Origin: JBCBZH01 sp039815415
GTDB taxonomy: Bacteria > Bacteroidota > Rhodothermia > Rhodothermales > Rubricoccaceae
Direction of reading: 5' to 3'
NCBI GenBank assembly: GCA_039815415.1
Contig: JBCBZH010000004.1
Location: forward strand, 1 to 42,973
DNA: 42,973 bases
Part shown: piece after piece, positions 32,165-40,762 of the stretch
Numbering within the stretch: position 1 is the first letter of the stretch
How the letters are laid out: each line of letters opens with the position of its first letter
The notes under the pieces: generated by a model
Databases searched by the model: none
What the model saw: only the letters and a program-made list of their open reading frames with translations
What the model was told of the DNA's origin: nothing
Made by a program: the position numbers and the translations under genes

Positions 32165-35100
32165 TTAGAAGAGGGTGATCCGGGAGCGACGGTTGACGAG
32201 ACCGAACTTCATGATGCGCTCGCCAACACCAGCCACCTCAACACGCACGAGGTACATACCACTGGCAACCGGAAGGCCAGACTGTGTCTGCATATCCCAA
32301 TCCAGGGAGCGGGACGAGCCTTCCTTGTTGAGCGTACGGACCAGTGTACCGGCCACTGTGTAGATCTGGATCGTGGTCGCCTCCGGTGGGAGGTTCGTGA
32401 TCCGAACCACGCGGCTCAGGTTGCCCGTCTCGTAGTCCGACTCACCCAGGTACGGGTTCGGGACCATTGCGATGCGATCCAGAGCCTCTTCAGCAGTCTC
32501 GACGCCCTGCTCGAGGACCTGACGGTCCGCAGTGCTGATGCTGAACTGGTCACCCGGCAGGTTCGGCTTCGTCGTCAGGACGCGAGCTACGGTGCCGGAT
32601 GCCGGCAGCACGCCGTCGCCAGCGAAGTCCGCGAAGACCTGGCGCTGGATGGGCCGAGTGCCTGTCGTGTTCGAGTTCAGGCTCTCGGGAGACGTGTAGC
32701 AACCGTCAGGAGCCGCATCGACCAATGGGCCCAGCGCTGCATCGAAGTCCGCATAAGACGTGGACGGGTAATAGGCGTAGATCCGGTCGGTAGCAGGGAA
32801 GCCGAATGTGGCCTCCTCAGCGATCTCACCGTAGGCGAACTCACAGGTGCCCCCATTGTCGGAGAAGAGCACCGGGATGAGCTGAACGTCGTCAGCCGGA
32901 TCGTTCGCACCCGTACCTGTCGGCCCGATATCCCAGACCTCAAACGGTAGACGAATCGTCTGATATCCCTGGAAGCGCCAGTAGCCGATGCTACCTGTGT
33001 CCGTGAATCGGATCTCGAAGTCGTTCGGGGCATACTGGCCGATGAGAGCTTCGGAGCCCGTTCCCTGCTCACTGAAGTAGTAGCGAGCATCCGCATTCAG
33101 GCTGTGGTAGATCGGGTTGCCGTTGTTGTCGAACAGATCACAGCCCGCTGTGGAGCTAGCATCTGCACCGCAAACGTCAGCCCGGTTCGGGTTCGCAACC
33201 TCGATCCAGCTCGGGCTGTCCGTGTACCGCGTATCGATCGCCGACGGCGGGCCGGTCACCGAGAAGGACACGCCATCGATGACGGCGACGTTCTCCTCCT
33301 GCGGAAGGGCATTGCCGGTGCGGGCGAAGTACGCCGCACCATCGAACACCACCTCACCCGACGAGGAGTTGGTGATGTTGTAGTTGGTGGCGGTGTTGCC
33401 TGCGCCATCATCGCTTGTGAAGAAGTCCACGGTGTAGGTCGCACCGGTGACGCTGGTCGGGTCTACGACGCGAGCCGCGATGATGCCCTGGCCGCGTTGC
33501 GTAACCGTTGTTACGTCCAGTTCGTCGCCGAAGCCGGACTGAGCCAGGTTTCCGCTCGAGAGACGCGCCGGGCGGACCGTGATCTGCGTGGCTGCACTCT
33601 CGATCACCTTCGGCGTGGACTCGTCGTTGTGGGAGTAGGCCGTGATGCCGTAGAAGTAATCCGTGTTGTTGGTGAGTCCCGGAATGTCGAAGGCATACTC
33701 GATGCCCGAGTCCGTTCCGCGAGCCACAACCGCCGGGATGAGGCCACCCGTGTCCGGGTCACCCACCTGGTCGATCACCGTCGTCACGCCGTTGGCCTTG
33801 TCAAAGGTGGCGACGAGCTGGCGCTGGTCCACCTGGAAGCTGGACGTCGGGAAGCGGTAGATGTTGAACCCTTCCATGTTGTAGGTCGAGTCGGTCACAT
33901 CCTGGCCTTCCAGAAGCGCGTCTTCCACCTCGAACTGAGCGAGGTAGTTGGAGCTGGTCGACGGGTAGCCCCACACGAGGGTCACCTGGCCGTCTTGCTC
34001 CACGGCCTCGAGGCATCCACCGGACCCAGGCCGGAGCTGTACGTTCGGGCTGTTGACGTTACAGAGCGGCGGCGGCGGCGGCGGCGGCGCGAGGCGGAAG
34101 CCCACATCGTAGGCCGTCTGTGCCAGAACGTCTGCGGAGCGGAGAGCAGCCACCGAGTTCAAGTTGTCGGTGCCTTGTGCGAACACAATGCCCATCACGA
34201 TGTCCTGGGGCACGCCACGCTCGAGCGTGAACGGTCCGGTCGATATGACGAGACGGCGGTCACCCTGCGGGCTATCGGTTCCTTGTCCATCGTTGTTCAC
34301 CTCACTGTAGTACGACTCCGTAACCGGATCACCCGCGTAGATGAACTTGGTAATGGGTGCACCAGACGCCGATTGAAGGTATCCGGTACCGAACTCGTAG
34401 TACGGCGTACCGTCGCCCCATAGACCTTGCATGTAGTTGCGATATGCTTCTGGCGTGCCTGGGTCAACTGTACCTGCTGGCCCACCGTTGATGAACGTCG
34501 AGAAGGCCGTTGCTCCGAGGGTATCGTCGCCCACGATTGGACCCTGGAAGAAGTCATAGCCGGCTGCCGGAGGCGGCGAACCGTACGCGCTGTCTTCGTT
34601 GGAATCGTTGTAGACGAATCCGAGGCTCAGCGTGGTATCGACACCGATGTAGTCGTCTCCTGCATCCCCAAGGTCAGGATCAGAGAAGATGGAGATATAC
34701 GCATCGGTGATATCGACGCTGTTCTTGTTGATGACGCGGTAGCGGTAGAACGTGGTCTGACCGAGCGCGTCCGCGCGAGCGAAGGCCCAAGCGAGTACCT
34801 GAACCTCAATGCCAAGCGGTGCGCCCGGGTTGTGGTCGTTGCCCGCATCGTTCATGACCCACCAGATGCCCTGGTCGCCAATGATCTCGGGGCGGTCGCC
34901 GCCCGCGAGGTTGTAGTTGGTCGGGTCGCCATCGCCATCCACGACAGGCGCACCGAGGTCAACGGGCCACTCAGCGAGGTCACGCGCGGCGGGAAGGCCG
35001 GCTTCATAGTCCGCGATGTCCTGACGGGTGACGTTGTAGAGACGGTCGAACTCGCTACAGTCGTTCGGATTCACCGGAAGGCCGGTGTTCTCATCGAGAG

Positions 35101-35416
35101 GGCCAGGCCAGAAGTCGTAGCCACCGTAGCGGGCAGCTGCGACGCGCGGGTCTCCGTTCACGGTGCCCGCCACCCAGATGCCAGAGGCAAAGATGGGGGA
35201 GTTTCCGGATGCTTTGGGGACGAGATAGCCGTCGCCCGAGGTTGTGGAGCCTCCGAAGAAGAGGCCGCCAGAGTTGAAAAGGCTCGCTTGAACGTCGTTG
35301 ACGCTTATAAACGAGATGGCAGTCCCCGTCACGCAGTTACCGGCGCCCTGGGCAAAAGCCTGTGGCGTCAGTCCTGCGATGAGGAGGAGCAGGAGGAGTT
35401 TCGTAGAGGTTCGCAT
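32165..35416 (-). CDS. Large T9SS cargo protein, partner of a TonB-dependent receptor
   Basis: Encodes 1083 residues. It has a Sec signal (MRTSTKLLLLLLIAGLTPQAFA), a long beta-rich region with a mid-protein proline run (seven consecutive Pro, about residue 445) and a fibronectin-III-like region (GQVTLVWGYPSTSSNY ... MEGFNIYRFPTSS). It ends in a clear type A T9SS sorting domain (VPNPYLGESDYETG ... TTIQIYTVAGTLVRTLN ... GLPVASGMYLVRVEVAG ... RIMKFGLVNRR). It should be exported across the outer membrane by type IX secretion. The receptor gene lies 74 bp upstream and the PorV-like gene 33 bp downstream. It is a paralogue in layout of the protein at 1-2411. The function is unknown; a surface ligand-binding role with the receptor is inferred. 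Confidence 0.9.
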   Translation of the reverse strand: MRTSTKLLLLLLIAGLTPQAFAQGAGNCVTGTAISFISVNDVQASLFNSGGLFFGGSTTSGDGYLVPKASGNSPIFASGIWVAGTVNGDPRVAAARYGGYDFWPGPLDENTGLPVNPNDCSEFDRLYNVTRQDIADYEAGLPAARDLAEWPVDLGAPVVDGDGDPTNYNLAGGDRPEIIGDQGIWWVMNDAGNDHNPGAPLGIEVQVLAWAFARADALGQTTFYRYRVINKNSVDITDAYISIFSDPDLGDAGDDYIGVDTTLSLGFVYNDSNEDSAYGSPPPAAGYDFFQGPIVGDDTLGATAFSTFINGGPAGTVDPGTPEAYRNYMQGLWGDGTPYYEFGTGYLQSASGAPITKFIYAGDPVTESYYSEVNNDGQGTDSPQGDRRLVISTGPFTLERGVPQDIVMGIVFAQGTDNLNSVAALRSADVLAQTAYDVGFRLAPPPPPPPLCNVNSPNVQLRPGSGGCLEAVEQDGQVTLVWGYPSTSSNYLAQFEVEDALLEGQDVTDSTYNMEGFNIYRFPTSSFQVDQRQLVATFDKANGVTTVIDQVGDPDTGGLIPAVVARGTDSGIEYAFDIPGLTNNTDYFYGITAYSHNDESTPKVIESAATQITVRPARLSSGNLAQSGFGDELDVTTVTQRGQGIIAARVVDPTSVTGATYTVDFFTSDDGAGNTATNYNITNSSSGEVVFDGAAYFARTGNALPQEENVAVIDGVSFSVTGPPSAIDTRYTDSPSWIEVANPNRADVCGADASSTAGCDLFDNNGNPIYHSLNADARYYFSEQGTGSEALIGQYAPNDFEIRFTDTGSIGYWRFQGYQTIRLPFEVWDIGPTGTGANDPADDVQLIPVLFSDNGGTCEFAYGEIAEEATFGFPATDRIYAYYPSTSYADFDAALGPLVDAAPDGCYTSPESLNSNTTGTRPIQRQVFADFAGDGVLPASGTVARVLTTKPNLPGDQFSISTADRQVLEQGVETAEEALDRIAMVPNPYLGESDYETGNLSRVVRITNLPPEATTIQIYTVAGTLVRTLNKEGSSRSLDWDMQTQSGLPVASGMYLVRVEVAGVGERIMKFGLVNRRSRITLF
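34066..34089. repeat. GGC trinucleotide tandem repeat encoding polyproline
   Basis: Eight uninterrupted trinucleotide units (GCG/GGC phase) encode the proline run in the T9SS cargo protein. Identical codons (CCG/CGC phase on the coding strand) make it slippage-prone, but changes by whole units would keep the frame and only alter linker length. Confidence 0.6.
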
Positions 35417-35451
35417 AGGAGCGGTCTCCGGGTGCAGGTGAAGTCGGCGAA

Positions 35452-35481
35452 CAGGGGAGGGACGCGTACGCCCCTCCCCTG
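35452..35481. terminator. Intercistronic hairpin between the TonB receptor and T9SS cargo genes
   Basis: CAGGGGAGGG (35452-35461) and CCCTCCCCTG (35472-35481) form a perfect 10-bp stem with a 10-nt loop in the 74-bp gap. Read on the minus strand it has no T run, so an RNA-processing or stability element that sets the ratio of receptor to cargo is as likely as partial termination. Confidence 0.55.
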
Positions 35482-35490
35482 GCGTCCAGT

Positions 35491-38400
35491 TTAGAAGTCG
35501 AAGAGGAGTCCGAGACGGATCTGGCGCGGGGAGCCGTAGAACAGCCCACCAGCCGAAGACTGGTTGCCCGAGACGTTCACCGGGCCGTACGCGTAGGCCT
35601 GGTAGTTGAACAGGCGTCCAGGGGTGTTGATCTGCGTCTGACCACCCGGGGTCTGTAGGTATCCGTCGTTGTCTGGCTGACCGGTGCTCCGGTAGACCGC
35701 GAGGACGTTCTGCGTGTCCAGCAGGTTGGTGACCTGCACGTACGCGCGGAGACGAGCATCGCTGAACCCGAGATCAAACGCGCGGTCAATCCGCATGTCC
35801 AACTGGGTGTTGGCCGGGAGGGTCGCGCTGTTGATCGACCCCAGGGCAGGCGTCGTGAACGAGTCGCCGACCTGGAAGCCCGTGTTGGGCTCGAGGCGTG
35901 TGTAACGCTGGCCGCTGCCGAACTGACCAATCAGGTTGATGCCGAAGTTCTCGAAGGCATGGATGCCACCGAGCATCGGGCCTTCGCCCTTGCCGAGACG
36001 GTAGTCCAACGTGACGTTGGCCGTGTGGCGCTGGTCGAAGGAGGCCGGGTTGACAAAGTTCGGGAACGGGTCACCAGGGCCTGCGCGCCAGATGAGAACG
36101 CTGACGGCGTTCGCGTCCGAGCTGGTGCCCTGTGCGTACTGCAGCGTGTAGTTGGCCGTCAGCGCGAGGTTGTTCGTCCGGCGAAGGTCGAACGTCAGCT
36201 CGGCACCCTGCGTGGTGGTGAAGTCATCGTTCACGTACGTGCCGTAGCGTGGGAAGGACCCATCGAGCGGCCGGTTCGTGATCTTGTTCTCCTGCGTCCG
36301 GTAGAAGCCCGCGATGGAGATCGCGGCCCGCTCACCGAGGCGCTGGCGGAAGCCTAGCTGGTACTGGGTGGTCCGCTCCGGCTCCAGGTTGTTGTTGGCG
36401 GTCCGGAAGGAGAGACCCGAGAGGTTGCGGAAGACCGAGATCGGCGCGAAGCCGTTCTCCGTCGGCCGCTGGCTCACCACGTCGTAGGACGCGAAGAAGA
36501 GCGCACGGTCGGTCACCGGGAAGCTGACGCCCACGCGGGGCATCACCGTCACCTGAGCCGTGTAGGGCTCGAAGGCGGCCGAGCGGGCCTCATCGGTCTG
36601 GACGACCTGTGCCTGCTCGTCCACGATGATGGCGTTGACCGTGGTGGACGCTCCTTCGGCGTCGAAGAAGTTGCCATCCAGGTCACGGTAACCAACGACG
36701 GTGGTCTCGTCCGACGCGAAGTACACGGCGTAGTCCGGCTCGATGCCTGCTGGCACCGACGCGAGCGAACCCGCACGTTGGATGGGCACTGGAGCGAAGA
36801 GGTCCCGGAGAACCTGCGTGTTGTTGTCAAACACATCCACGCGGAGGCCTGCCGTGATGACGATGTCCTGATACTCGATCTTGTCCGAGATGTACCCGGC
36901 GTAGTAGATCGGGCGGTAGGCGTCGATGTGCTTGGACTCGAGGCTTACGTCCTCGTTGTCGAAGAACCGGTCGATGTCCTGGCTGTTGACTTCCTCGGTC
37001 CCGTGGTAGTTGTAGCCGTAGTAGGACACGCGGGTCTGCAGCTCACGGAACGTGAGATCCGTGAAGTTGGTGATGCCGTCCGGGAAACCGGTCGGAGCGG
37101 AGTTCTCCAGTCCATCTTCGTCGTTGACGAAACCTGCGAGCGTGTACGCATTGACGCTATAGAAGCGACGCGCCTCCTGCTCGTACTCACCACCGAACTC
37201 GAGCTGGTGAACGCCGATCTGCGTGGTGGCGTTGCCCGAGAAGCGGTACTGCTGGTTGTGCGACATCTGGAAGTTGTTGAAGTTCGCACGGCCCGGCAGG
37301 CTGAACGCCTCGGGCTGAACACGCCCCGGACGGCTACCGCTGTCACGGGTAAACTGCTGCTGGTAGCTGTCCCCAATCAGCACGTAGTAGTTCTGAGCAA
37401 TCGCCGACGCCGGGTTATCGATGTTCCCGTACTCGAGGAGGTCGGACATGTCGTCTGCGCGGCCGTTGGGGCGCTGGACGTACTGGAAGTCCTGGAACTC
37501 ACCCTGGATCTGGTAGAACGCCTGGTCCGTGACGCGCTGGCGGAACGTCCCGTAGAGCCGGTAGCTGTCACGCTCGTCGATGTTGAAGGCGTCCCGGTTG
37601 TAGAGCGAGCTGGTGAAGCTCCGCTCCTCGTTGGTCCGGGTCTCGTAGCCTGCACCCACGCGGAGGTTGATGGCGCTGGTGAGGTCGAAGTTCAGGTTGC
37701 CGTTGAAGGTGAAGCTCTCGAACGGGTTGTCCTTGCCCTTCTGAAGATCGAAGTCATTGGCCGTGAACGTCTCAGCCCGGTTGGTGAGAGCACCACCATT
37801 GAGGATGGTCTCGCCCTCGGCGAGGGCGCCGCTAGCAAGGAGGAGTGTCTGAAGAGAGTCTCCGTCAATCCCCTCACCCGTGATCAGGCTTGGATCGAAC
37901 GGAAGGAAACGCTCGTTGCCATCTGCGTCACCGATGGTCAGTACCTGTGGGTTGACCTGGAGCGAGTTGAAGGTCGCGTCCGGGAGGTTGTAGGTCTCGA
38001 TACCAAACGGGTTGACGTCGTCGCGATAGAGGGCTTCACCCGAGAGGAAGAAGCCTGCCCGGCCTGGAACGACCGGGCCACCGAGGGAGAAGGACCCGAG
38101 GTTGTATCCGTAGGAGTCAAGCCCGCGGCTCGTCACGCCCTCGAGGGAGCCGAAGAAGTCCTGACGGCCCGTCTTGGTGGTGATGGACACGACACCGGCC
38201 TGCGCATCGCCGTAGCGGGCAGGGATGGAGCCGATGAGCATCTCCTGCTCCTGGATGGCCTGCTGGTTGACGCCTGTCAGGCCTCGCACCTTCACGCCGT
38301 CCACGAAGAACTGAACCTCTTCGGACCGACCACCGCGAATGTTGAGGCCACCACTGGAGCCTTCAACAACGGAGCCTTGGAGAGCCGTCACGGCACCCAC

Positions 38401-38832
38401 ACCGCGAACCGGAAGGTTCTCGATGTCTTCGGCGCCTACGACGCGCGGAGCACCGATGGCATCCTTCTGGATGATTGGGCGCTCATACTCAACGGTAATC
38501 TCGCCGAGTTCGCCGCTAGCGAGCGAGAACTCCAGCTCTTGGGTATACCCGTTGCTGATGCTCACGTCATCGAATGCCTGGGACTGATACCCAGCGTAAG
38601 ACGCTTCAACGGTGTAGACACCGACAGGAACACCGATGATTCGGTAGTTGCCATCGATGTCGGTGGCGGCACCGAGCGTGGTGCCTTGAATGAGAACGTT
38701 GGCCCCGGGAAGGCCTTCGTTGGTGGCGCCGTCTAGGACGCGACCGGCGAGTGTGCCGGTGCCCTGCGCAAGTGCCACGCCCGGCAGGGCGAACAGCAGC
38801 AGGAGTACACAGGTACTCAAGGAGCGAAACAT
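35491..38832 (-). CDS. TonB-dependent outer-membrane receptor with carboxypeptidase-regulatory-like domain
   Basis: Encodes 1113 residues from the ATG at 38832, fixed by a GGAGGT Shine-Dalgarno 4 nt upstream and an immediate Sec signal (MFRSLSTCVLLLLFALPGVALAQ). Next come a carboxypeptidase-regulatory-like domain (TLAGRVLDGATNEGLPGANV, about 25-110), the plug (about 120-240, with LNIRGGRSEEVQFFVDGVKV and YGDAQAGVVSITTKTG) and a large barrel ending PRQIRLGLLFDF. It imports an unknown ligand using TonB. The frame is open for a further 94 codons upstream, but that stretch lacks a membrane or domain signature and precedes a perfect ribosome binding site, so it is treated as leader. First gene of the T9SS cargo/PorV operon. 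Confidence 0.93.
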   Translation of the reverse strand: MFRSLSTCVLLLLFALPGVALAQGTGTLAGRVLDGATNEGLPGANVLIQGTTLGAATDIDGNYRIIGVPVGVYTVEASYAGYQSQAFDDVSISNGYTQELEFSLASGELGEITVEYERPIIQKDAIGAPRVVGAEDIENLPVRGVGAVTALQGSVVEGSSGGLNIRGGRSEEVQFFVDGVKVRGLTGVNQQAIQEQEMLIGSIPARYGDAQAGVVSITTKTGRQDFFGSLEGVTSRGLDSYGYNLGSFSLGGPVVPGRAGFFLSGEALYRDDVNPFGIETYNLPDATFNSLQVNPQVLTIGDADGNERFLPFDPSLITGEGIDGDSLQTLLLASGALAEGETILNGGALTNRAETFTANDFDLQKGKDNPFESFTFNGNLNFDLTSAINLRVGAGYETRTNEERSFTSSLYNRDAFNIDERDSYRLYGTFRQRVTDQAFYQIQGEFQDFQYVQRPNGRADDMSDLLEYGNIDNPASAIAQNYYVLIGDSYQQQFTRDSGSRPGRVQPEAFSLPGRANFNNFQMSHNQQYRFSGNATTQIGVHQLEFGGEYEQEARRFYSVNAYTLAGFVNDEDGLENSAPTGFPDGITNFTDLTFRELQTRVSYYGYNYHGTEEVNSQDIDRFFDNEDVSLESKHIDAYRPIYYAGYISDKIEYQDIVITAGLRVDVFDNNTQVLRDLFAPVPIQRAGSLASVPAGIEPDYAVYFASDETTVVGYRDLDGNFFDAEGASTTVNAIIVDEQAQVVQTDEARSAAFEPYTAQVTVMPRVGVSFPVTDRALFFASYDVVSQRPTENGFAPISVFRNLSGLSFRTANNNLEPERTTQYQLGFRQRLGERAAISIAGFYRTQENKITNRPLDGSFPRYGTYVNDDFTTTQGAELTFDLRRTNNLALTANYTLQYAQGTSSDANAVSVLIWRAGPGDPFPNFVNPASFDQRHTANVTLDYRLGKGEGPMLGGIHAFENFGINLIGQFGSGQRYTRLEPNTGFQVGDSFTTPALGSINSATLPANTQLDMRIDRAFDLGFSDARLRAYVQVTNLLDTQNVLAVYRSTGQPDNDGYLQTPGGQTQINTPGRLFNYQAYAYGPVNVSGNQSSAGGLFYGSPRQIRLGLLFDF

Positions 38833-39149
38833 TGCTACCTCCAGATTGGTGGTGTGTGAAAGCGAGCGGTCGCGAACAGTCGCGTCGCTCGGCGTGGAAG
38901 GCGTGCCTCTCCGTACATCTCGTGAGGACGAGGGCTCGTTGGACACGGATCGACCAGGCCGAACGGCCCGGAGTGAAAGGGCTCGGGAGCGAGCGCTCTT
39001 CGAACCAATGCGGACGGCCTCAAGGCCTTTTTCCGCGGCCGTCATCTGCTCCACACACGAAACCGCCTCGGGCGTCGTTGACTCCATCGTCTGATGCAGG
39101 AGTAACAAGCTCAACGGGTCTTCTGGTGGGTGAAGGCAGGGTTAACGAC
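38833..39149 (-). other. Long 5' leader of the TonB receptor operon
   Basis: If transcription starts near 39149, the leader is about 317 nt. It contains a hairpin around GGCCTTGAGGCC (39016-39027) enclosed by GCGGA/TCCGC (39010-39036), another GC-rich inverted repeat near 38866-38886, and ends with GGAGGT before the start codon. I find no B12-box or other riboswitch consensus. It may hold an RNA-based or translational control element. Confidence 0.4.
38837..38842 (-). promoter_or_regulatory. Shine-Dalgarno GGAGGT of the TonB receptor gene
   Basis: Minus-strand GGAGGT is followed by AGCA and the ATG at 38832-38830. It is notable because nearly all other genes in the window lack such a site. 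It decides the start codon here and implies strong initiation. Confidence 0.8.
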
Positions 39150-39155
39150 TCGGCG

Positions 39156-39185
39156 AATATAGACGGGCGTTCACAAAAGGGTCAA
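39156..39185 (-). promoter_or_regulatory. Sigma70-like promoter of the TonB receptor/T9SS cargo/PorV operon
   Basis: On the minus strand TTGACC (39180-39185) lies 18 bp from TATATT (39156-39161), four of six to the -10 consensus with its key TA and final T. The same TTGACC hexamer serves the LacI operon promoter. The predicted start is about 317 nt before the receptor ATG. Confidence 0.6.
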
Positions 39186-39438
39186 GGCACGCGAGCGTGC
39201 ATGGGGCAGAAACCGTAGGGCCTTTCCGCGTCCCTACTCGGTCCCGACGCCCGTCCCAAGACGGTTTCGTGTGTTAAGAAGCCGTTATCTGGACAACAAT
39301 CTTTTTGAGGGAATGATGAGGACGCCCTGCACGGAGACCCTGTGAAATGCCGCCTGGGGATCCCCCGTTCACGATGTGCGTCTGGCCGAAACCGCTGCCG
39401 CCAGCTCGTCGTTTGGCCCGCCCTGCTCTCCCGACCGC
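39186..39438. other. Non-coding stretch upstream of the sulfurtransferase gene
   Basis: This 253-bp part of the divergent region shows no credible gene. It has an AT-richer patch (39268-39310, with CAATCTTTTTGAGG) that probably holds the plus-strand promoter, but I cannot assign its boxes. One decamer copy (39399-39408) lies 31 bp before the ATG at 39439. Confidence 0.5.
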
Positions 39439-40308
39439 ATGTCTGTCTTTGCCCACCCTGAGGTTCTCGTCACCACCGACTGGGTCTCTCAGAATCTCGC
39501 CCGCACCGACTCCATTCGGGTCATCGAGTCCAATGAGGATCTGTTGCTCTACGCAACAGGGCACATCCCCAATGCGGTCCACATCGACTGGCAGACGGAC
39601 CTCCAGGATGACGAGGTCCGCGACTACATCTCTCAGCCACAGTTTGAACGGCTCTGCTCCACGCACGGGATCCGGCCAGACACGACGCTGGTGTTTTATG
39701 GGGACCGCAGCAACTGGTGGGCGTGCTATGCCTTCTGGGCGTTCAAGATGTTCGGCCACGCCGACTGTCGCATCATGGACGGCGGACGCGCCAAATGGGA
39801 GTCCGAGGGCCGCCTGCTGACAACCGATGTGCCCACGTTCGATAGCACGTCATACAGCGCCAGCCCGATGAACCGGGAGATCCGCGCTCTCCGCGACGAC
39901 GTGCTCGAGCACCAGCGAGGTGGCGGAGCGATGGTAGATGTCCGGTCCCCGGCGGAGTTCATCGGGGAAGTCACTCATGCTCCCGGCAACCCGCAGTCTG
40001 AAGCCGCGCTGCGCGGTGGCCACATCCCCGGAGCCTCGAACGTCCCATGGAGCCGAGCCGCCAACGACGACGGCACCTTCAAGAGCCGCGACGAGCTGGC
40101 GGCGATCTACATCGAGGAGCAAGGCCTGGACCCTGCGGAAACGACAATCGCCTACTGCCGAATCGGAGAGCGGTCTAGCCATACGTGGTTCGTGCTCTCG
40201 TACCTGCTCGGCTTAGAGCACGTGACCAACTACGACGGGTCGTGGACGGAGTGGGGGAACCTTGTGGGTGTCCCTATAGAGAAAGGAGAGCCCGACGCAA
40301 CTGAGTGA
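39439..40308 (+). CDS. Two-domain rhodanese-type sulfurtransferase
   Basis: Encodes 289 residues from the ATG at 39439; an upstream in-frame GTG is rejected because the extension is Ala/Ser-rich and includes the decamer. The inactive N-terminal rhodanese domain (about 10-135; VIESNEDLLLYATGHIPNAVHIDW, MDGGRAKWESEGR) is followed by an active C-terminal one (about 160-285) with VDVRSPAEFIGE, GGHIPGASNVPW and the active-site loop YCRIGERSSHTW, where Cys carries the persulfide. The CRxGxR loop is of the thiosulfate sulfurtransferase type. With SufE 28 bp downstream it may feed sulfur to Fe-S cluster assembly, an inference from gene order. Confidence 0.95.
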   Translation: MSVFAHPEVLVTTDWVSQNLARTDSIRVIESNEDLLLYATGHIPNAVHIDWQTDLQDDEVRDYISQPQFERLCSTHGIRPDTTLVFYGDRSNWWACYAFWAFKMFGHADCRIMDGGRAKWESEGRLLTTDVPTFDSTSYSASPMNREIRALRDDVLEHQRGGGAMVDVRSPAEFIGEVTHAPGNPQSEAALRGGHIPGASNVPWSRAANDDGTFKSRDELAAIYIEEQGLDPAETTIAYCRIGERSSHTWFVLSYLLGLEHVTNYDGSWTEWGNLVGVPIEKGEPDATE

Positions 40309-40336
40309 GCCTCCCTTACCGTCATCTCGCCAGCTC

Positions 40337-40762
40337 GTGACCGACCGCCTCCAGGACATCGCCGACGACTTTCAATCGGTGCCGCAGGAGATGCGTGTGG
40401 AGCTGCTGCTGGAGCGCGCCCGGCAGTTCCCTCCGCTTCCCGACCGCTTCCAGGCTGCGATGGAGGCGGGACTGGGCCGTGTGCATGAATGCCAGGCCGA
40501 GGTGTATCTCTTTCCGGAGATCGTGGAGGGCGTGGTTCTCCTAAACGCGGCGATTCCCGGACACGCCCCCACACAGCGGGCGCTCGTCGGCATCTTGATG
40601 GACGCCTACGAAGGTGCGTCCCCAGACGACATCGCCGCCATCCCAGAGGATCTGCTCCGGCGCCTCGGGGTCGATGCGCTGCTCGGCGTCCAGCGCCAGC
40701 GCGGATTTGCCGGCGTCATCGCTCGCATCAAACACGTCGTGGCGGAGGCCGCGCGCTCATGA
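40337..40762 (+). CDS. sufE: SufE-family sulfur acceptor protein
   Basis: Encodes 141 residues with a GTG start. It has the family's length and order: an N-terminal helix (LQDIADDFQSVPQEMRVELLLERARQ), the proline segment FPPLPDRF, the sulfur-accepting cysteine in RVHECQAEVYLF (the usual GCQS context is altered to ECQA), GHAPTQRALVGILMDAYEG and a C-terminal MxxRIKH-like helix (GVIARIKHVVAEA). It takes persulfide sulfur from SufS and passes it to the SufBCD scaffold. No other suf gene is here; the adjacent rhodanese is a possible functional partner. The decamer 40328-40337 overlaps the first base of the GTG. Its stop overlaps the next ATG (ATGA). Confidence 0.93.
   Translation: MTDRLQDIADDFQSVPQEMRVELLLERARQFPPLPDRFQAAMEAGLGRVHECQAEVYLFPEIVEGVVLLNAAIPGHAPTQRALVGILMDAYEGASPDDIAAIPEDLLRRLGVDALLGVQRQRGFAGVIARIKHVVAEAARS

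Noticed and set aside
36778..38736. Open plus-strand frame of about 650 codons antisense to the TonB receptor
   Set aside because: Its translation is low-complexity (Val, Glu, Arg-rich) with no signal or fold motif; the minus strand has an unmistakable receptor. The same applies to the plus-strand frame at 31079-32950.
38833..39114. N-terminal extension of the TonB receptor upstream of 38832
   Set aside because: The frame is open, but a perfect GGAGGT and a Sec signal mark the ATG at 38832; an extension would place about 94 residues before the signal peptide.
38833..39149. Cobalamin or other known riboswitch in the TonB receptor leader
   Set aside because: I looked for B12-box, TPP and similar consensus segments and found none; only generic hairpins are visible.
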